Positions 38,965 to 47,378 of a DNA stretch of 64,000 bases are shown piece by piece. Location of the stretch: contig NC_009513.1 in assembly GCF_000016825.1 (NCBI RefSeq), positions 1,744,501 through 1,808,500 on the forward strand, given 5' to 3'. The stretch comes from Limosilactobacillus reuteri subsp. reuteri. GTDB lineage: Bacteria; Bacillota; Bacilli; Lactobacillales; Lactobacillaceae. Within the stretch, counting starts at the first letter, position 1. Every line of letters starts with the position of its first letter. The notes under the pieces were generated by a model. It made no database searches and was not told the DNA's origin. It worked only from the letters and a program-made list of their open reading frames with translations. The position numbers were made by a program, and so were the translations under genes.

Positions 38965-39923
38965 GTTGAAAGCTGTTCTTCTGTGACATAACTCATGAAT
39001 ACTTCTAGTGGTGTACGATAATTAAGAGACTTTCGTGGGATATTGTTGCGACGGTGCATTAGCTGAGTGACTAGTTCGTTTGGTAAATGGCGAAAATCTA
39101 GCTTTTTGCTAAGACCGTCACGACGCAAGATGCCGTTATTATTTTCGTTTAACCCTCGTTGATTGGGAGCACCGACTTCCGCAAAATAGGTATGAAGATC
39201 ATACTTATTGGCTATCTCTCGCCATCCAGCAAATTCTTTCCCATTATCAAAAGTAATTGATTTAACAAAGTGACGTGGCAGTTTAGCGAGCCATTGGTCA
39301 AGCTGGCAATTCACTGCTTCGTCTGTTTTATGATGAATATTAAGGACAATCATTACTTTGGATTGTCGCTCTACTAGCGTCATTACCGCTCCGCGGTGAG
39401 CTTTACCTTGAACTGTATCAGCTTCAAAGTGTCCAAATTCATGTTGGTAATGCGGAAAATCACGATATCGTTGATAGATACTGCGTCCTAATTGGCCAGC
39501 TTTACCACGATGTTCCACATAGCCATTGGGATGGCGTTTTCCTTTCATCGGTAGCTGTTTAACGGAAAAGCCATACTGATTGCGGGCAAACATGCGATAG
39601 AGGGTGCGCATACTGCAACTAATCGGGTGTTCATGACGACCAATAATAGTATCAGGAGTCCAACCAGCCTTGATTTGTGCATGGATATAGTTAACCTCGA
39701 TAGTTGGCAGTTGGGTCTGCTTCCGACCACAACGACGTTTATGACGCTGATAAGTCTGAAGATATTGGTCGATGGTTTTACCGTTATTGAGGAAACGATA
39801 AACACGATAGATGGTTTCTTGACTACGTTGAAGTAATTTAGCGGCCCGATAAGCTTTAGTGCCTTGATACCAAAAATCAGCTATGAGAGTTAATTCGCGT
39901 GTGGTAAGATGTTTATAGGTCAT
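38955..39923 (-). CDS. IS30-family transposase
   Basis: This 322-residue protein has an N-terminal helix-turn-helix region (HLTTRELTLIADFWYQGTKA) and a C-terminal DDE integrase core. The catalytic acids are seen in GHFEADTVQGK, ITFDNGKEF and RGLNENNNGILRRDG, all intact, so the enzyme is probably active. Length agrees with IS30 transposases of lactobacilli. The upstream sequence lacks a strong ribosome site. Composition is a little more G-C rich than the neighbouring cob genes. Confidence 0.96.
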   Translation of the reverse strand: MTYKHLTTRELTLIADFWYQGTKAYRAAKLLQRSQETIYRVYRFLNNGKTIDQYLQTYQRHKRRCGRKQTQLPTIEVNYIHAQIKAGWTPDTIIGRHEHPISCSMRTLYRMFARNQYGFSVKQLPMKGKRHPNGYVEHRGKAGQLGRSIYQRYRDFPHYQHEFGHFEADTVQGKAHRGAVMTLVERQSKVMIVLNIHHKTDEAVNCQLDQWLAKLPRHFVKSITFDNGKEFAGWREIANKYDLHTYFAEVGAPNQRGLNENNNGILRRDGLSKKLDFRHLPNELVTQLMHRRNNIPRKSLNYRTPLEVFMSYVTEEQLSTFF

Positions 39924-39982
39924 TTGTGATTGCCTTTCTTTTGATTAGGGATACTCAAAAGTCTATCACAAATGGCTTTTTA

Positions 39983-40004
39983 TTTTTTCTAACTTAATTT
40001 TACA
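39983..40004 (-). repeat. IS30 right terminal inverted repeat
   Basis: The reverse complement reads TGTAAAATTAAGTTAGAAAAAA and matches the left end with three differences. Confidence 0.8.
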
Positions 40005-40051
40005 AACAGCGAGATAAAATAAAGCAAAATAATTGAGAGGACAGATAAGCA

Positions 40052-40618
40052 GTGAAGATTTATACAAAAAATGGTGATAAAGGGCAAACTAGGATTATCG
40101 GCAAACAAATTCTCTATAAAAATGATCCACGGGTCGCAGCATATGGTGAAGTTGATGAATTAAATTCTTGGGTTGGTTATACAAAATCTTTAATTAATTC
40201 GCATACTCAAGTACTATCCAATGAATTAGAGGAAATCCAACAGTTATTGTTTGATTGTGGCCATGATTTAGCAACGCCAGCAGATGATGAACGTCATTCT
40301 TTTAAATTTAAACAAGAACAACCAACAGTTTGGCTAGAAGAAAAAATCGATAATTATACTCAGGTTGTTCCAGCAGTAAAGAAGTTTATTCTTCCTGGCG
40401 GCACTCAGCTAGCATCTGCTCTTCATGTAGCACGAACTATTACTCGACGCGCTGAACGTCAAATTGTTCAATTAATGCGTGAGGAACAAATTAATCAAGA
40501 TGTGCTAATTTTTATTAACCGTCTTTCAGATTATTTTTTTGCAGCAGCTCGGTATGCTAACTACTTAGAACAACAACCAGATATGTTATATAGAAACAGT
40601 AAAGACGTTTTCCGCTAA
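40052..40618 (+). CDS. pduO: PduO-type ATP:cob(I)alamin adenosyltransferase (LrPduO)
   Basis: This 188-residue enzyme transfers the adenosyl group from ATP to cob(I)alamin. The N-terminal ATP site is YTKNGDKGQTRI, and residues Asp35, Phe112, Arg128 and Arg132 fall where the crystal-structure work on L. reuteri PduO places the salt bridge (Asp35-Arg128) and the ligand-displacing phenylalanine. The start is GTG at 40052 behind GAGAGGA. It stands apart from the pdu operon, which carries a second PduO-type enzyme. An IS30 copy ends 48 bases upstream, so its native promoter may be displaced or replaced. Confidence 0.95.
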   Translation: MKIYTKNGDKGQTRIIGKQILYKNDPRVAAYGEVDELNSWVGYTKSLINSHTQVLSNELEEIQQLLFDCGHDLATPADDERHSFKFKQEQPTVWLEEKIDNYTQVVPAVKKFILPGGTQLASALHVARTITRRAERQIVQLMREEQINQDVLIFINRLSDYFFAAARYANYLEQQPDMLYRNSKDVFR

Positions 40619-40630
40619 AGGTATTTATAC

Positions 40631-40667
40631 AAAAAAGAACCGAGATTTTTTCATCTCGGTTCTTTTT
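40631..40667. terminator. Bidirectional terminator after adenosyltransferase
   Basis: A 12-bp stem AAAGAACCGAGA with TCTCGGTTCTTT and flanking A and T runs lies between the convergent adenosyltransferase and reductase genes. Confidence 0.85.
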
Positions 40668-41508
40668 ATGGTTCTACAATATTATTGAATTGTGGACGAG
40701 TTTCAAGATAACTTTTAGCGAATGGGCAGTTAGCTTTTAACTTACTATCAGCTCCTTCAACCAGCCACATTAGTAAGGTCATAATCTCATTTGCTAATCC
40801 CTGACCACGATATTTCTCATTAACTTGAACTTCTTCAATTGCAATAATCTTATTTTTTAGATTTCTTAACTCAATTGTTGCAATTTTCTCGCCATCATCA
40901 TTTAGTAAAGCTAGTTCTCCAGGTTGATAACTAAACTTATAAGTCATATCGACACACGATTGATGTGACAAGCTACTCTCATTGATAAATTGCTCAAAAC
41001 TCTTAATATCATCTCGTAATCTTTTAGCTAATTTTGGATCATGATTATCACCATTTTTAAAGACTGATTGAACATTACTAATTGCAATCGTACAATTCAT
41101 TACTTTCATTCCAAGGTAGCGGAGCACTTGATGAAGATGGGCATTCGCTATTATTCCACCTTTTTCTCCAGCTGAATCAGTAATCACCAAAACAGGTTTT
41201 CCTACCAAATGTTGATTTGGCGAAGGAACAGAGAGAATATCTAGTGCATTCTTTAATCCACCAGGTAACGAATAATTGTATTCCTGCGTCACTATTAATA
41301 ACGCATCAACACTATCAACTGCTTTACGAAAAGCGTTCCATTCAATTGGCGTATTTTGATGTTCAAAATCAGGATTGTAAAATGGCAACATGGAATATTT
41401 CAGTTCCACAAATTGTAAGTTACTTGGTAATGAAGTAAAATACTCCGCAATTTTTCTACTATAAGAATTGACACTTAGACTACCAATTAATACGCCAACC
41501 TTTACCAT
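40666..41508 (-). CDS. NAD(P)H-dependent FMN reductase fused to a YjdJ-type GNAT domain
   Basis: This 280-residue protein joins two domains. Residues about 1-175 form a flavodoxin-like FMN reductase (VGVLIGSLSVNSYSRKIAEY, then VTQEYNYSLPGGLKNALDIL). Residues about 190-280 look like a small GNAT acetyltransferase of the YjdJ class (EVQVNEKYRGQGLANEIMTL, then ANCPFAKSYLETRP). It lies 21 bases downstream of a flavodoxin gene in the same direction, inside the cobamide/pdu region. A role in supplying electrons for cob(II)alamin reduction is attractive but inferred; the purpose of the acetyltransferase part is unknown. Confidence 0.82.
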   Translation of the reverse strand: MVKVGVLIGSLSVNSYSRKIAEYFTSLPSNLQFVELKYSMLPFYNPDFEHQNTPIEWNAFRKAVDSVDALLIVTQEYNYSLPGGLKNALDILSVPSPNQHLVGKPVLVITDSAGEKGGIIANAHLHQVLRYLGMKVMNCTIAISNVQSVFKNGDNHDPKLAKRLRDDIKSFEQFINESSLSHQSCVDMTYKFSYQPGELALLNDDGEKIATIELRNLKNKIIAIEEVQVNEKYRGQGLANEIMTLLMWLVEGADSKLKANCPFAKSYLETRPQFNNIVEP

Positions 41509-41529
41509 TTTATCATCCCTTCTCTATAT

Positions 41530-41979
41530 TTACTTTGAGGCAGTTTTTACTAACCCTTCTGCAAACTTGTTCAAACGCTCTATATCTTCTTCATATGGTT
41601 CAAGATCAATTTTTACTTTTTCTGCTCCTGACGTGGCACCAGCTTTCTTGAAGGCATCATCAAAATGATCCACAGTCGTATTGAAATACTCTCCATAAAA
41701 TTTATCACCGGAACCAGCAACGCCATAGACTTTGCCAGTTAAATCTGTTGATTGTAAATCATCATAAAAATCAAGCCCTTCTTCTGGCATTGCCCCCTCA
41801 TCATATGTATAAGCACAAACAACTAAAATGTCAGCCTTCATAAAATCTGCTACATCAGTTTGTGATATCTCAGACTCTGTCACTTTAACATTTAAATTAG
41901 TCAAACTATCACATACAATGTTTGCTACTTCCTCATTATTACCAGTCATCGTGGCATAAACTACATGTGCTGTTAGCAT
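41530..41979 (-). CDS. Flavodoxin
   Basis: This 149-residue single-domain flavodoxin has the phosphate loop VVYATMTGNNEEVANIV at residues 6-20, replacing the usual (S/T)xTGNT, then VVCAYTYDEGAMPEEGLDFY and VYGVAGSGDKFYGEYF around the isoalloxazine. It is a one-electron carrier, and with the reductase next to it could deliver low-potential electrons to the corrinoid for adenosylation, since no PduS reductase gene is visible. ATG follows a GAGGAATTATAG site. It is divergent from pduV. Confidence 0.93.
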   Translation of the reverse strand: MLTAHVVYATMTGNNEEVANIVCDSLTNLNVKVTESEISQTDVADFMKADILVVCAYTYDEGAMPEEGLDFYDDLQSTDLTGKVYGVAGSGDKFYGEYFNTTVDHFDDAFKKAGATSGAEKVKIDLEPYEEDIERLNKFAEGLVKTASK

Positions 41980-42017
41980 CTATAATTCCTCACTAATCTT
42001 TTTTTATCTATGGCTAT

Positions 42018-42032
42018 GTGTAACCGCTTTTA
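42018..42032 (+). promoter_or_regulatory. Weak cre-like site between flavodoxin and pduV
   Basis: GTGTAACCGCTTTTA matches 13 of 15 cre positions in the 106-base divergent intergenic region. Support is mostly by analogy with the better sites at pduA, pduF and cobD. Confidence 0.28.
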
Positions 42033-42085
42033 TTATAATACAGATAAATAGTATATTTTTGTAGAATTGGTGGAGGTATTTAATT

Positions 42086-42514
42086 ATGAAACGAACTATG
42101 TTTATCGGAGCAATAGCATGTGGTAAAACAACCCTTACTCAACGATTAGAAAATCAACAAATTAAATATAATAAAACACAAGCAATTGAATTTTCATCAA
42201 ATATTATTGACACACCAGGAGAATATATGGAGCATCATAATATGATGAGCACGTTACGTGTAACCTCGATGGATGCTGATATAGTTGTTTTATTACAAAG
42301 TGCGGTTGACAAACGACTTGTTTTCCCGGCTGGCTTCTGTTCAATGTTTTCGAAACCTACTTTAGGTGTAGTTACAAAGATTGATCTTGTAAAAGACCCT
42401 GCCGACATTGAATATTCCAAGAATCTTCTGTTAAGCGCTGGGGTAAAGAAGGTAATTCCTGTTTCGGCAGTTGAAAATATTAATATCGATAAATTAGTTG
42501 CTGAACTTAATTAA
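42086..42514 (+). CDS. pduV: PduV/EutP small GTPase-like protein
   Basis: This 142-residue Ras-like P-loop protein has Walker A GAIACGKTTLTQRL, switch-II-like IIDTPGEYMEHH and the guanine-specificity motif TKIDL near residue 95. PduV/EutP proteins associate with microcompartments and have been linked to their positioning; the exact role is unclear. It is transcribed opposite to the pdu operon and overlaps the 3' end of the convergent CadD-like gene by eight bases. Ribosome site GGAGG precedes the ATG. Confidence 0.92.
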   Translation: MKRTMFIGAIACGKTTLTQRLENQQIKYNKTQAIEFSSNIIDTPGEYMEHHNMMSTLRVTSMDADIVVLLQSAVDKRLVFPAGFCSMFSKPTLGVVTKIDLVKDPADIEYSKNLLLSAGVKKVIPVSAVENINIDKLVAELN

Positions 42515-43064
42515 AAATTCTAATAAGGTGATTAATTAAATGACTATTCCAAATAATATATAAACCCGCTAAAACATAAACAATTTTGCTTCCAAAATTA
42601 CCATATTTTTCCAACAAATATGCCACAGGTTTTATTAAAACAAATTGTTTTCCTAATAGAATTAATAGGACTGAACAAATTTCAAAAATTATTCCTACGT
42701 ATATAATCTGACTCCAACTAAGGTTAACCACCAATGGAATATAAACAGCAAGATTATCTCCACCAAGGCTTAAACAAAACAGAAGTAATGAGAGAAAACT
42801 TGTATTAGTTGTCTTTTTTTCGTCATCCTGTTCAAAAAGCGCTATAAAGATTAAAATAATGCCCATAAATCCTGTAATCCAATCTGGAAATAGAAATGCT
42901 AGCCCTTTTCCTAAAATTACCCCAAAGATCCATAAAATAAGCGTTGCTACTCCAAAGCCAATAATCGGTAACCGGTAATTATAGTTTCGTAAAAGAAATA
43001 ATAGTGCAATAAACGTATCAATATTAAGTCCCACAAATATCAAAAGAATTGTAATAAGACTCAT
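42507..43064 (-). CDS. CadD-family cadmium resistance transporter homologue
   Basis: This 185-residue membrane protein has five to six helices and resembles the CadD cadmium-resistance family (NIDTFIALLFLL near the N-terminus, LSLGGDNLAVYIPL near residue 98 with the conserved GGDN). CadD proteins export or sequester divalent metals. Between corrinoid and pdu genes, a cobalt-related role is conceivable, but only by context. It overlaps the histidine phosphatase gene upstream by four bases (ATGA) and pduV at its 3' end. Confidence 0.8.
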   Translation of the reverse strand: MSLITILLIFVGLNIDTFIALLFLLRNYNYRLPIIGFGVATLILWIFGVILGKGLAFLFPDWITGFMGIILIFIALFEQDDEKKTTNTSFLSLLLFCLSLGGDNLAVYIPLVVNLSWSQIIYVGIIFEICSVLLILLGKQFVLIKPVAYLLEKYGNFGSKIVYVLAGLYIIWNSHLINHLIRIFN

Positions 43065-43705
43065 AATATCATCGTCCCTATGAACGGTCGATTATAATAA
43101 CATATTCGTTGCTGCTTTAATGCCGGATTCAATTGGATCTTACTAATACTTAGATTATTGGGATTTTTGAATGAAGTCCCATCAATATTCTCAAGACACA
43201 ACGAAATGATATTTTTTATTATCCAGCCATGTGTAATTATTAAAATATTTTGTTGTGGATACTTATAAGAAGTATCCAATAAAAATGACCATATTCGTGC
43301 ACGAGCATGTTCAAAGTTTTCGCCTTGATTTATCAAAATTGAATGTGGTCGCACGTCATTCGTTTCAACATCAAAATACATCGAATACTGTTGCTTTAAT
43401 TTACTAATATCTGCCCCATTCCATTTACCGTAAGATATTTCTGCTAGACGTTCATCAACCTGCAACTTAATATTAGTCGTAGCACAAATTATTTGCCCCG
43501 TTTTTACTGCTCGCCTTAACGGACTTGTATAGACATAATCAATTTGATTATTATCAAACAATTTTTGATAATTCGCTGCTTCCAGCATTCCCTGTTTGGT
43601 CAGACTTGTTAATCTATCATTTAATGTACCTTGGATATAATTTAATCGATTAGCATAGGTTTCCCCGTGACGAATTAAAAAAAAGTTGTCATTATTACCA
43701 TCCAC
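43061..43705 (-). CDS. Histidine phosphatase family protein (CobC/phosphoglycerate mutase-like)
   Basis: This 214-residue protein starts with FFLIRHGETYANRLNYIQG, the RHG phosphatase motif, and has the second histidine in ILIITHGWIIKNI near residue 150. It could dephosphorylate alpha-ribazole phosphate, cobamide phosphate or another small phosphate. A dedicated cobC already lies at 14955. The start is uncertain: GTG 43705 overlaps its own ribosome-site-like AGGTGG. It is coupled to the CadD-like gene. Confidence 0.85.
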   Translation of the reverse strand: MDGNNDNFFLIRHGETYANRLNYIQGTLNDRLTSLTKQGMLEAANYQKLFDNNQIDYVYTSPLRRAVKTGQIICATTNIKLQVDERLAEISYGKWNGADISKLKQQYSMYFDVETNDVRPHSILINQGENFEHARARIWSFLLDTSYKYPQQNILIITHGWIIKNIISLCLENIDGTSFKNPNNLSISKIQLNPALKQQRICYYNRPFIGTMIL

Positions 43706-43725
43706 CTATAAGAATTATGTATGTT

Positions 43726-43756
43726 AAAGAGGCTATTCAATTCTAGCCTCTTTTTT
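43726..43756. terminator. Hairpin between the two phosphatase genes
   Basis: AAAGAGGCTA and TAGCCTCTTT form a 10-bp stem with an 8-base loop. The T run is strong on the plus strand and weaker on the minus strand, yet the only flanking genes are on the minus strand, so it probably trims or weakly terminates their transcript. Confidence 0.6.
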
Positions 43757-43801
43757 AGCCATTATTATATCAATGGCTTTTAATTTTTACTAAGCCTAAA
43801 T

Positions 43802-44596
43802 TCACTTTGTCAGATATAAGTATCTTAGTTGTTCAACCATTGAATCACTGATTTGTAACACATCTTTTAAGTAAGAGGTCATTCCACCATATTTATTATT
43901 AATAAGAGAGATTGCTTGATCATAATAACACCTATTTGCTGTTGAAAGATCGTAAATTGAGTGAAGATAATTATCACCTAGGTTATTTTTTATAGCATAA
44001 CGTAATCGTTCTTTTATCCTTTTTGTTGATGCTTTATTAGTTAAAATATAATCTTGATAAATTATATCTACTGGAACTTGTAGAAGACTTAGTAAATAAA
44101 TTGCTCCTAAACCAGTACGGTCTTTCCCCGCAGAGCAATGAAATAAAACACCACCCTGCGCTGAATGTAGGCATAATTTTTTAATAAAGGTGTGAAATGC
44201 TTCTTGTGCTTTCTCATCAGTGACAAATTGACAATATACTTCCATCATGCGATTAAAACCCGCTTGTGGATCCTTTGAAAAACTTTTTCGTGCTTCAGCA
44301 ATACTAATATTACTTTCAGTAAGGTCATTCTCAAAGACCGGTATCCGAATATAATTCATCAATGATGTTAATTGGTCGGGATAAAAAGCTACTTCGGAAG
44401 TTGAACGAAAGTCAATAATTGTCCTAATACCATATCCATAAAGTTTTCTTTGCTCATTATGTGTAAAATAGGAGAGATGCGCAGAACGAACAAGATTATT
44501 CCATTTCAGACTTTCGCCATCAATAGTTCTATAACCACCAAGATCTCGAAAATTAAATCCATTTTCAAACGCTAGAATTCGCTGATGATTCGCCAT
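43802..44596 (-). CDS. Tyrosine/serine protein phosphatase (Y-phosphatase3 family)
   Basis: This 264-residue protein has an FNFRDLGGYRT opening near residue 14 and the CX5R active-site loop FHCSAGKDRTGLGA near residue 140, diagnostic of the tyrosine-phosphatase superfamily (LipA/PTP-like). Lipid, inositol or protein phosphates are possible substrates. It follows pduU, with a terminator in between, and has a strong AAAGGAGGGAGATG ribosome region. Any part in pdu metabolism is unproven. Confidence 0.88.
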   Translation of the reverse strand: MANHQRILAFENGFNFRDLGGYRTIDGESLKWNNLVRSAHLSYFTHNEQRKLYGYGIRTIIDFRSTSEVAFYPDQLTSLMNYIRIPVFENDLTESNISIAEARKSFSKDPQAGFNRMMEVYCQFVTDEKAQEAFHTFIKKLCLHSAQGGVLFHCSAGKDRTGLGAIYLLSLLQVPVDIIYQDYILTNKASTKRIKERLRYAIKNNLGDNYLHSIYDLSTANRCYYDQAISLINNKYGGMTSYLKDVLQISDSMVEQLRYLYLTK

Positions 44597-44613
44597 ATTG
44601 CATCTCCCTCCTT

Positions 44614-44662
44614 TCTAAAAAGTGTATTCATCTACTACACGTTAGCGTAAATGAATACACTT
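44614..44662 (-). terminator. Probable terminator of the pdu operon after pduU
   Basis: AAGTGTATTCAT and ATGAATACACTT make a perfect 12-bp stem with a loop of about 19 bases, followed on the transcript by TTTTTAG. It starts seven bases after the pduU stop, and read-through would enter the phosphatase gene. Confidence 0.7.
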
Positions 44663-44668
44663 CTAATG

Positions 44669-45016
44669 TTATGTTCGTGTAATTTCAGGAACATCAAACC
44701 CCAGTAACGTTTGTAGCTTATCAACCACATGACGCAAAGCTGATTCAATTTCAGAAACTTCTCCCACAATTACAACCGAGCCACTAAATCGATCAATGAA
44801 CCCTAGAGTAACATTACTCGACTTTGTAGCAATATCCCCAGCGATAATTGAGGCTTCACTTGGCGTTATTGTCAAAATACCAAGCGCATTTTTAGGAGTT
44901 TGTATCCCTAATTTCTCATAAATGTCTGGCGTAGGGTTAGCAACGATATGTGCTAATGTTACCTGTTTACCCGGAACATATTCTTGAATTGTCCGTTTGA
45001 TATCCTGCCTAGCCAT
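44669..45016 (-). CDS. pduU: PduU shell protein (permuted BMC domain)
   Basis: This 115-residue protein is a circularly permuted bacterial-microcompartment shell protein of the PduU/EutS type, with the N-terminal extension ([20 protein letters not shown]) that forms a small beta barrel on the hexamer, then [20 protein letters not shown]. Pore chemistry differs from PduA; its cargo or partner is unsettled, PduV being a reported one. It is the last gene of the pdu operon, 15 bases after pduW. Confidence 0.93.
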   Translation of the reverse strand: MARQDIKRTIQEYVPGKQVTLAHIVANPTPDIYEKLGIQTPKNALGILTITPSEASIIAGDIATKSSNVTLGFIDRFSGSVVIVGEVSEIESALRHVVDKLQTLLGFDVPEITRT

Positions 45017-45031
45017 AGTATCATCCCCATT

Positions 45032-46216
45032 TTATTGCTGAGTTACATTCATTACATCACGGGCAATAATTATTTCTTCGTTAGTTGGAATAACAGCTAT
45101 TTTAACCTTACTATCAGGTGCTTCAATGCTTAGCTCATTATTTTTATTTTTCTCTTCGTCAATTTTGACTCCAAGATAGTCTAAATTCTTACAGATCTGA
45201 CTTCTAATATAAGCAGCATGTTCACCAATTCCGGCTGTAAATACTAATGTATCCAATCCATCAAGATCCGTTGTATATGCTCCAATATATTGTTGAATTG
45301 AATGTACAAATACATCTAAAGCTAATTGTGCCCGTTCGTTACCGTTTTTAGCCGCACTTTCAATCTCACGTTCATCATTAGAAATCCCAGATAAGCCTTT
45401 AAGCCCTGAGTCTTCATTCATTATTCGACGCATTTCATGTGAATCAATATTGAGTTCTTCTTCAAGAAAAGGAATAATTTCTGGATCAATATCTCCACAT
45501 CGCGTTCCCATCACTACACCTGCTAACGGAGTAAAGCCCATTGAAGAGTTAACCGACTTTCCATCTAAGATCGCCGAAACGCTTGATCCATTTCCCAAAT
45601 GACACGTGATCATACGACGAGTCTTTTCTTTACCAAAAAGTTCACGCGCTTTTTCTGACACATACTGATGTGAAGGGGCATGGAACCCGTAGCGCCTAAT
45701 TTGATACTTTTCATAAAACTCATATGGCAAAGCATACATATAAGCTTTCTTAGGGATTGTATGATGAAATGAATTATCGAAAGTAACTACTTCCTTGGCA
45801 TCTGGAAGAAACTTTTCAAAGGCTTTTATCCCTGCTAGTCCATTTGGATTATGCAGAGGTGATAACACCTTCAATTCATCAATCCGTTTTTCAACTTCTG
45901 GAGTGACTGCCACTGCATGAGTATAGTAACTTCCGCCATGAGAAATCCGGTGACCAACACCATAAATTTCTGACTTATCCTTAACAACCCCACTAGACAT
46001 TAAAACATCAATAATATGGTCAATTGCCTCTGAGTGGTTTTTTAAAGGGATTTGTCTTGTCTCGTTAGTTTTATCAGTTTTATATGAAAGCTGACTTGTC
46101 GAAGAACCAAGATTTTCAGCAGAACCACTAATTAATAGTTTCTCCTCTGGCATCAAGTAAAGTTTGAACTTAATTGATGAACTACCAGAATTAATTGCAA
46201 GTATTTTTTTTGACAT
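45032..46216 (-). CDS. pduW: Propionate/acetate kinase PduW
   Basis: This 394-residue kinase of the acetokinase family turns propionyl phosphate and ADP into propionate and ATP, the energy-yielding end of the propanediol route. Features are ILAINSGSSSIKFKLY, YGFHAPSHQYVSEKA, ITCHLGNGSSVSAI near residue 205 and VFTAGIGEHAAYIR near residue 325. ATG 46216 is seven bases after GGAG; a TTG immediately before is less likely. It may also serve 3-hydroxypropionate formation from glycerol. Confidence 0.95.
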   Translation of the reverse strand: MSKKILAINSGSSSIKFKLYLMPEEKLLISGSAENLGSSTSQLSYKTDKTNETRQIPLKNHSEAIDHIIDVLMSSGVVKDKSEIYGVGHRISHGGSYYTHAVAVTPEVEKRIDELKVLSPLHNPNGLAGIKAFEKFLPDAKEVVTFDNSFHHTIPKKAYMYALPYEFYEKYQIRRYGFHAPSHQYVSEKARELFGKEKTRRMITCHLGNGSSVSAILDGKSVNSSMGFTPLAGVVMGTRCGDIDPEIIPFLEEELNIDSHEMRRIMNEDSGLKGLSGISNDEREIESAAKNGNERAQLALDVFVHSIQQYIGAYTTDLDGLDTLVFTAGIGEHAAYIRSQICKNLDYLGVKIDEEKNKNNELSIEAPDSKVKIAVIPTNEEIIIARDVMNVTQQ

Positions 46217-46239
46217 CAAATCACTCCAAATAAACTAAA

Positions 46240-47361
46240 TTAACGAATTATTGCTTCGTAAACCATCTTCAGATCATTATCTGAAGGAACAACTGGATTG
46301 CCAGGGAATGTTGCATCTTTCTTCGCATTTGCAACAACAGTATCAGCTAATTCTTCAGCTTTAGCAGGATCAACACCGAATGCTTGAAGAGTCATTGGAC
46401 AATTCATTTGTCGTGCCATTTCCCTAATTTTAGCAATTAGTCGCTTTACTGCAAGACGATCGCCTACTCCAGGAGCAGCAATTCCAGCTTTCTTAGCAGC
46501 AATTGCAAACTTATGCAATGCCTCTTCACTATGTTCAGCATTATATGCGATAACATATGGCAAGAGCATTGTATTTGCTAAACCATGGGGAACGTGGAAA
46601 TTAGCTCCCAATTGATGCGCAATTGAGTGGCAAATCCCTAATCCAGCAATATTAAATGCAGTTCCGGCAATATTTGATGCTTCATGAACAATCTTACGAG
46701 CATCCACATTATCGCCGTGACGATAACACTCAACTAAATGTTTAATAACGGCATCAATTGCTTCTTCTGATAATGCAACTGTGAATAAATTTGCATCCTT
46801 AGCAACCAAAGATTCAAGTGCATGTGTTAAAACATCCATTCCTGAATATGCAGTTACACTCTTAGGAGCAGTCATAACTAGTTTAGGATCTAGTAAAGCA
46901 CAATCAGGTGTCAAATAATCTTCCAAAATAGGAATTTTACGATGTTCTTTCGTATCAGAAATAACCGCAGTATTCGTAACTTCTGAACCAGTACCACTCG
47001 TTGTTGGAATAGCAATATATTCATTGATCTTGCACTTGCCCAACTTTTCACCAAAGAAACGAATTCCCTTACCAGTATCCAAAGCTGATCCGCCACCGAT
47101 ACCAATCACAATTGTTGGTTTAAGTTTAAGGAATTGTTGAACCCCTTCCATAATCTTATCTAGTGGAGGATCGGGGACAACATCAGAGAAAATTTCACAC
47201 TTATTATTATCCTTAATGTGACTCTCAATTTCTTTTAAGGTATCACTACCAGGCAAGAAAGAATCACAGACTAATAAAATACGTTCATTATTAAGTGTCT
47301 CTAGTTCTTTCAAACTATCTGTTCCCGAATAAATCCGGGTTGGCATACTATATTTTTCCAT
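46240..47361 (-). CDS. pduQ: Propanol dehydrogenase PduQ (iron-dependent)
   Basis: This 373-residue group III alcohol dehydrogenase reduces propionaldehyde to 1-propanol, and 3-hydroxypropanal to 1,3-propanediol, regenerating NAD+ inside the compartment. It has the cofactor-binding IGIGGGSALDTGKGI, PTTSGTGSEVTNTAV, and the iron ligands in MDVLTHALES and GICHSIAHQLGANFHVPHGLAN. ATG 47361 lies ten bases after GGGAGG; the ATG at 47379 overlaps the pduP stop without its own site. Confidence 0.95.
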   Translation of the reverse strand: MEKYSMPTRIYSGTDSLKELETLNNERILLVCDSFLPGSDTLKEIESHIKDNNKCEIFSDVVPDPPLDKIMEGVQQFLKLKPTIVIGIGGGSALDTGKGIRFFGEKLGKCKINEYIAIPTTSGTGSEVTNTAVISDTKEHRKIPILEDYLTPDCALLDPKLVMTAPKSVTAYSGMDVLTHALESLVAKDANLFTVALSEEAIDAVIKHLVECYRHGDNVDARKIVHEASNIAGTAFNIAGLGICHSIAHQLGANFHVPHGLANTMLLPYVIAYNAEHSEEALHKFAIAAKKAGIAAPGVGDRLAVKRLIAKIREMARQMNCPMTLQAFGVDPAKAEELADTVVANAKKDATFPGNPVVPSDNDLKMVYEAIIR

Positions 47362-47378
47362 TGGAATTATGCCTCCCA

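Larger units (their letters stand above)
38943..40004 (-). mobile_element. Complete IS30-family insertion sequence
   Basis: The element is about 1062 bp with one transposase gene and imperfect terminal inverted repeats of 22 bp (19 of 22 identical), both ending TGT...ACA. The flanks share AA on each side, a possible 2-bp target duplication, though in AT-rich DNA this is weak evidence. It separates the cobD promoter region from the adenosyltransferase gene that starts 48 bases beyond its right end. Everything needed for mobility appears intact. Confidence 0.88.

Noticed and set aside
39545..39805. Frame inside the IS30 element that could suggest a second transposase ORF
   Set aside because: The transposase gene is complete in one frame with all three catalytic acids, so no programmed frameshift is needed.
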